The notes beneath the pieces are model-generated. The model had not been told where the DNA came from. It ran no database searches and saw only the letters and a list, made by a program, of their open reading frames with translations. Positions 42,754 to 44,170 of a DNA stretch of 44,170 bases are shown here, piece after piece. The position numbers were made by a program, and so were the translations under genes. The stretch's first letter is position 1; every line of letters starts with the position of its first letter. Origin of the DNA: SZUA-152 sp964401355 (GTDB lineage Bacteria; Pseudomonadota; Gammaproteobacteria; SZUA-152); contig CAYNYJ010000024.1 of NCBI GenBank assembly GCA_964401355.1, positions 1 to 44,170 on the forward strand, read 5' to 3'.

Positions 42754-42992
42754 GGGCGACCTTCATTTTTATAATCATTTAGTTCCTGGTCTGTAAGATT
42801 ATGCTGTGCCGTTTTGGCCCTTAGTTTTTTGGCTATGTCAATATGCTCGGAAACATTGATTTTATGTGTTCCAAGTGTGCGCTCTACACAGTAGAGGATT
42901 TCGCTGTTCAAACTTCTGTGGTGAACATTGGCCGCAACTTTTAATTGTGCGTAGAGGGAATCCGGTATATTTTTCAGGGTAATCGCAGGCAT
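42750..42992 (-). CDS. Cassette 2: ribbon-helix-helix antitoxin (FitA/VapB type)
   Basis: The 80-residue protein begins MPAITLKNIPDSLYAQLKVA, a FitA-like Arc/MetJ ribbon-helix-helix DNA-binding domain with HHRSLNSEILYCVERTLG, followed by a C-terminal tail that would bind the toxin. It would repress its own promoter together with the toxin; matching operator-like repeats lie upstream (43003-43050). First gene of the two-gene operon. Confidence 0.9.
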   Translation of the reverse strand: MPAITLKNIPDSLYAQLKVAANVHHRSLNSEILYCVERTLGTHKINVSEHIDIAKKLRAKTAQHNLTDQELNDYKNEGRP

Positions 42993-43002
42993 TAGAAATC
43001 TC

Positions 43003-43050
43003 GAAATAGACCAATATGGTATTATTATGGTATAAACATTGGCCTATTTC
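43003..43050. promoter_or_regulatory. Operator-like repeats over the toxin-antitoxin promoter
   Basis: GAAATAGACCAAT (43003-43015) and ATTGGCCTATTTC (43038-43050) are inverted repeats matching at 12 of 13 positions. Between them TATGGTAT is repeated directly at 43015-43022 and 43026-43033, 11 bases apart, about one helical turn. This suits cooperative ribbon-helix-helix binding and overlaps the -10 and -35 boxes. Confidence 0.6.
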
Positions 43051-43052
43051 AA
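43024..43052 (-). promoter_or_regulatory. Promoter of the cassette 2 toxin-antitoxin operon
   Basis: On the minus strand TTGAAA (43047-43052) and CATAAT (43024-43029) are separated by 17 bases, a good sigma-70 promoter, with transcription expected about 25 bases before the antitoxin ATG. The cassette thus carries its own promoter and does not need an integron promoter. Confidence 0.7.
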
Positions 43053-43059
43053 GAAAAAT

Positions 43060-43156
43060 CGCCTAACCAGGTGTTCCAGCTGACGTTTGACCGCGCCCTT
43101 CCTTCGCTGCCGCTCCGGTCGGTTGCCGTCAAACGCAGCTGAACACAACGTTATGT
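43060..43156 (+). other. attC site of cassette 2
   Basis: Starts CGCCTAAC and ends GAACACAACGTTATGT. The arms GGTGTTCCAGCTGACGTTTGAC and CGTCAAACGCAGCTGAACAC pair with a few unpaired bases. Length about 97 bp. Confidence 0.92.
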
Positions 43157-43157
43157 G

Positions 43158-43394
43158 TCAGGGAACATTAAGAATCAATTCTTCCCTGAGCGTCCGCATT
43201 TCCTCTTTAAGTGTTTCGAGTTCATAGCGAAACTCATCAAACGAGGAGCTAATACCCCGCACGGTACGTTCCAAACTATCCACATCGCTACTAATCTGCT
43301 GGAGTTCATAAGATTTAGCAGATTGGCTAAGCTGGTTTTTAATATCTCTAACATCGCTTTCAAGTCTTCCTATTTCAGTCCAAGGTGCCTGCAT
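43158..43394 (-). CDS. Cassette 3: small coiled-coil protein
   Basis: The 78-residue protein begins MQAPWTEIGRLESDVRDIKN and continues as a heptad-rich helix with acidic and leucine residues (LERTV, FRYELETLKEEMRTLREEL), so most of it is predicted coiled coil. The frame runs 18 codons upstream, but the ATG at 43392-43394 excludes part of attC3. It runs opposite to the cassette orientation. From memory similar MQAPW... coiled-coil proteins occur in other integron cassettes; function unknown. A plus-strand open frame over the same bases looks like a shadow. Confidence 0.7.
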   Translation of the reverse strand: MQAPWTEIGRLESDVRDIKNQLSQSAKSYELQQISSDVDSLERTVRGISSSFDEFRYELETLKEEMRTLREELILNVP

Positions 43395-43429
43395 AATATT
43401 TTCTCTATTTAAGTTAATTAAATTAAAAT

Positions 43430-43490
43430 CACATAACAAAGCGCTCAAATCGACCGCGAAAAGCGCGGCGCTTTAGCTTAGACGTTAGGC
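43430..43490 (+). other. attC site of cassette 3
   Basis: A short site (about 61 bp) starting CACATAAC and ending GACGTTAGGC, with a central CCGCG-AAAA-GCGCGG hairpin. The outer arms pair imperfectly. Short sites of this length are common in chromosomal integrons. Confidence 0.88.
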
Positions 43491-43521
43491 GCTGCAACAC
43501 GTTGCTATCGGAGATATGATC

Positions 43522-43692
43522 ATGAAAGATCTGATCGAATTTATTGAGCTTATATTTAAAATAATTACAAGTAATCCAGTATTTTATGTTCCTATATCTA
43601 TCGGTATTCTGTATACGATTGGTGTTGAGTTAGGAATAATTACTGATGAAATGAGGCAGTATACTGTTAATCCACCACCTATAAATCGGTAG
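43522..43692 (+). CDS. Cassette 4: 56-residue putative membrane peptide
   Basis: The ATG at 43522-43524 has GGAG (43510-43513) eight bases upstream. The 56-residue product begins MKDLIEFIELIFKIITSN, has one hydrophobic segment (about residues 20-40, PVFYVPISIGILYTIGVELG) and ends with a short polar tail NPPPINR. It would be a single-pass inner-membrane protein. No family was recognised. It is the first gene of cassette 4, in cassette orientation. Confidence 0.65.
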   Translation: MKDLIEFIELIFKIITSNPVFYVPISIGILYTIGVELGIITDEMRQYTVNPPPINR

Positions 43693-43721
43693 GCATGGTT
43701 ATACATGACAAGGATATTTAC

Positions 43722-44027
43722 ATGAACGTTGAATTATTTGCGTATCCCGAGGGAAAAACTGATTACCAAATTACAAACGAAGATGGAGAGAAAACAACAA
43801 TAAGACTTGAAAAGTGGGTGGCGGATGTGTTGCAGCTTGAGTTCGATGACGTGCATGAAAAAATTCAGCTTGCTTATTCGAGAGTAGTTGACGAAAAGCC
43901 TGAACTCTCGAGAAGACATAAAGGAAATTATGTAAGACAAATGGCAGAACATACTGCTAACAAATACCAAGATACTAAAAGAAAAGTATTGGGCTGGAAT
44001 GACCACGACATTATTTCTTCTTTGTAA
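43722..44027 (+). CDS. Cassette 4: small soluble protein of unknown function
   Basis: The 101-residue product from the ATG at 43722-43724 (AAGGA seven bases upstream) begins MNVELFAYPEGKTDYQITNE and ends KRKVLGWNDHDIISSL. It is charged and predicted mostly helical after about residue 25, with no membrane segment or signal peptide. An in-frame ATG nine codons earlier lacks a good ribosome-binding site. No family was recognised. The gene starts 29 bases after the membrane peptide, so the two are probably cotranscribed. Confidence 0.75.
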   Translation: MNVELFAYPEGKTDYQITNEDGEKTTIRLEKWVADVLQLEFDDVHEKIQLAYSRVVDEKPELSRRHKGNYVRQMAEHTANKYQDTKRKVLGWNDHDIISSL

Positions 44028-44031
44028 CCAT

Positions 44032-44094
44032 GCGCCTAACAAAAAGCTCAAGCCGACGCGCAAAAAGCGCGCTCGGCTTAGCTTGGCGTTAGGC
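44032..44094 (+). other. attC site of cassette 4
   Basis: A short site (about 63 bp) starting GCGCCTAAC and ending GGCGTTAGGC. The arms AAGCTCAAGCCGA and TCGGCTTAGCTT pair perfectly apart from one extrahelical base; the central stem is CGCGC-AAAAA-GCGCG. A textbook attC. Confidence 0.94.
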
Positions 44095-44170
44095 TTAGTA
44101 AAAATCAGGAGGTTAATTACGTGAATTCAATTCGCTAGTGCAACAGGTGGGTTGATTCCGAAAAATACCT
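44089..44170 (+). other. Start of cassette 5, cut by the window edge
   Basis: The fifth cassette begins TTAGGCTTAGT. A strong Shine-Dalgarno AGGAGG (44107-44112) precedes GTG at 44121-44123, but that frame stops after five codons (MNSIR). Its true gene may start further on or be encoded on the other strand beyond 44170. Confidence 0.6.

Larger units (their letters stand above)
41886..44170 (+). mobile_element. Integron gene-cassette array (four complete cassettes plus a partial fifth)
   Basis: Four attC sites, at 42251-42357, 43060-43156, 43430-43490 and 44032-44094, divide the region. Each ends in a GTTRRRY-type core cut between G and TT. The first bases of each cassette are the exact reverse complement of the first bases of its own attC: GTTAGAAGC/GCTTCTAAC, GTTAGGCG/CGCCTAAC, GTTATGTG/CACATAAC, GTTAGGCGC/GCGCCTAAC. 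This is expected only if each unit once existed as a circular cassette. Cassette spans are 41886-42351, 42352-43150, 43151-43484, 43485-44088 and 44089 onward. Genes are AT-rich compared with the backbone. No intI is in the window. Confidence 0.93.

Noticed and set aside
43155..43412. Plus-strand 85-residue frame in cassette 3
   Set aside because: It is antisense to the coiled-coil protein, lacks a ribosome-binding site and begins inside the core site.

Overview
The window looks like the replication-origin region of a gammaproteobacterial chromosome. The evidence is the block mnmE-yidC-yidD-rnpA-rpmH / dnaA-dnaN-recF-gyrB, the rsmA-pdxA-surA-lptD cluster (an outer-membrane, Gram-negative gene set), the hemC-hemD-hemX-hemY operon, and gmk-rpoZ-spoT-ridA. 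I cannot name the genus. No rRNA or tRNA gene, CRISPR array or insertion sequence was recognised.

Positions 1-12600 hold housekeeping genes, mostly on the minus strand: bioA, recG, a membrane c-type cytochrome-like protein, ridA, spoT, rpoZ, gmk, yicC and radC. A plus-strand Ser/Thr kinase and PP2C phosphatase pair is inserted between yicC and radC. Positions 12674-15568 hold coaBC and ppnN on the plus strand. Positions 15585-26047 form a nearly unbroken minus-strand run: a YdcF-like protein, rsmA, pdxA, surA, lptD, mnmE, yidC, yidD, rnpA, rpmH. It covers outer-membrane assembly, tRNA and rRNA modification, and inner-membrane insertion. Transcription then diverges: dnaA, dnaN, recF and gyrB run on the plus strand. 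The dnaA-dnaN gap is a good oriC candidate, with four DnaA boxes, a run of TAA/TAG trinucleotides and a very AT-rich stretch. Two parS centromere sites for ParB lie inside recF, so initiation and segregation signals sit within about 2.5 kb of each other. Next come fbp (minus), the translationally coupled hemC-hemD-hemX-hemY operon, a 2Fe-2S flavin reductase (minus) and an NAD-dependent epimerase/dehydratase-type protein.

From about 41.0 kb the character changes. A 0.9-kb gene-poor stretch holds a 12-unit 21-bp tandem repeat, two inverted copies of a roughly 41-bp element and several palindromes. From 41886 to the right edge the DNA is an integron gene-cassette array: four complete cassettes and the start of a fifth, separated by four recognisable attC sites. 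The start bases of each complete cassette are complementary to the start of its own attC. Cassette 1 encodes a small exported protein. Cassette 2 encodes a FitAB/VapBC-type toxin-antitoxin pair, backwards and with its own promoter. Cassette 3 encodes a backwards coiled-coil protein. Cassette 4 encodes two small proteins, one a 56-residue membrane peptide. No integron integrase gene lies in the window, so the array is either a CALIN (cassettes lacking an integrase) or an integron whose integrase is outside. Its position only about 14 kb from oriC is unusual and is the most interesting accessory feature here.
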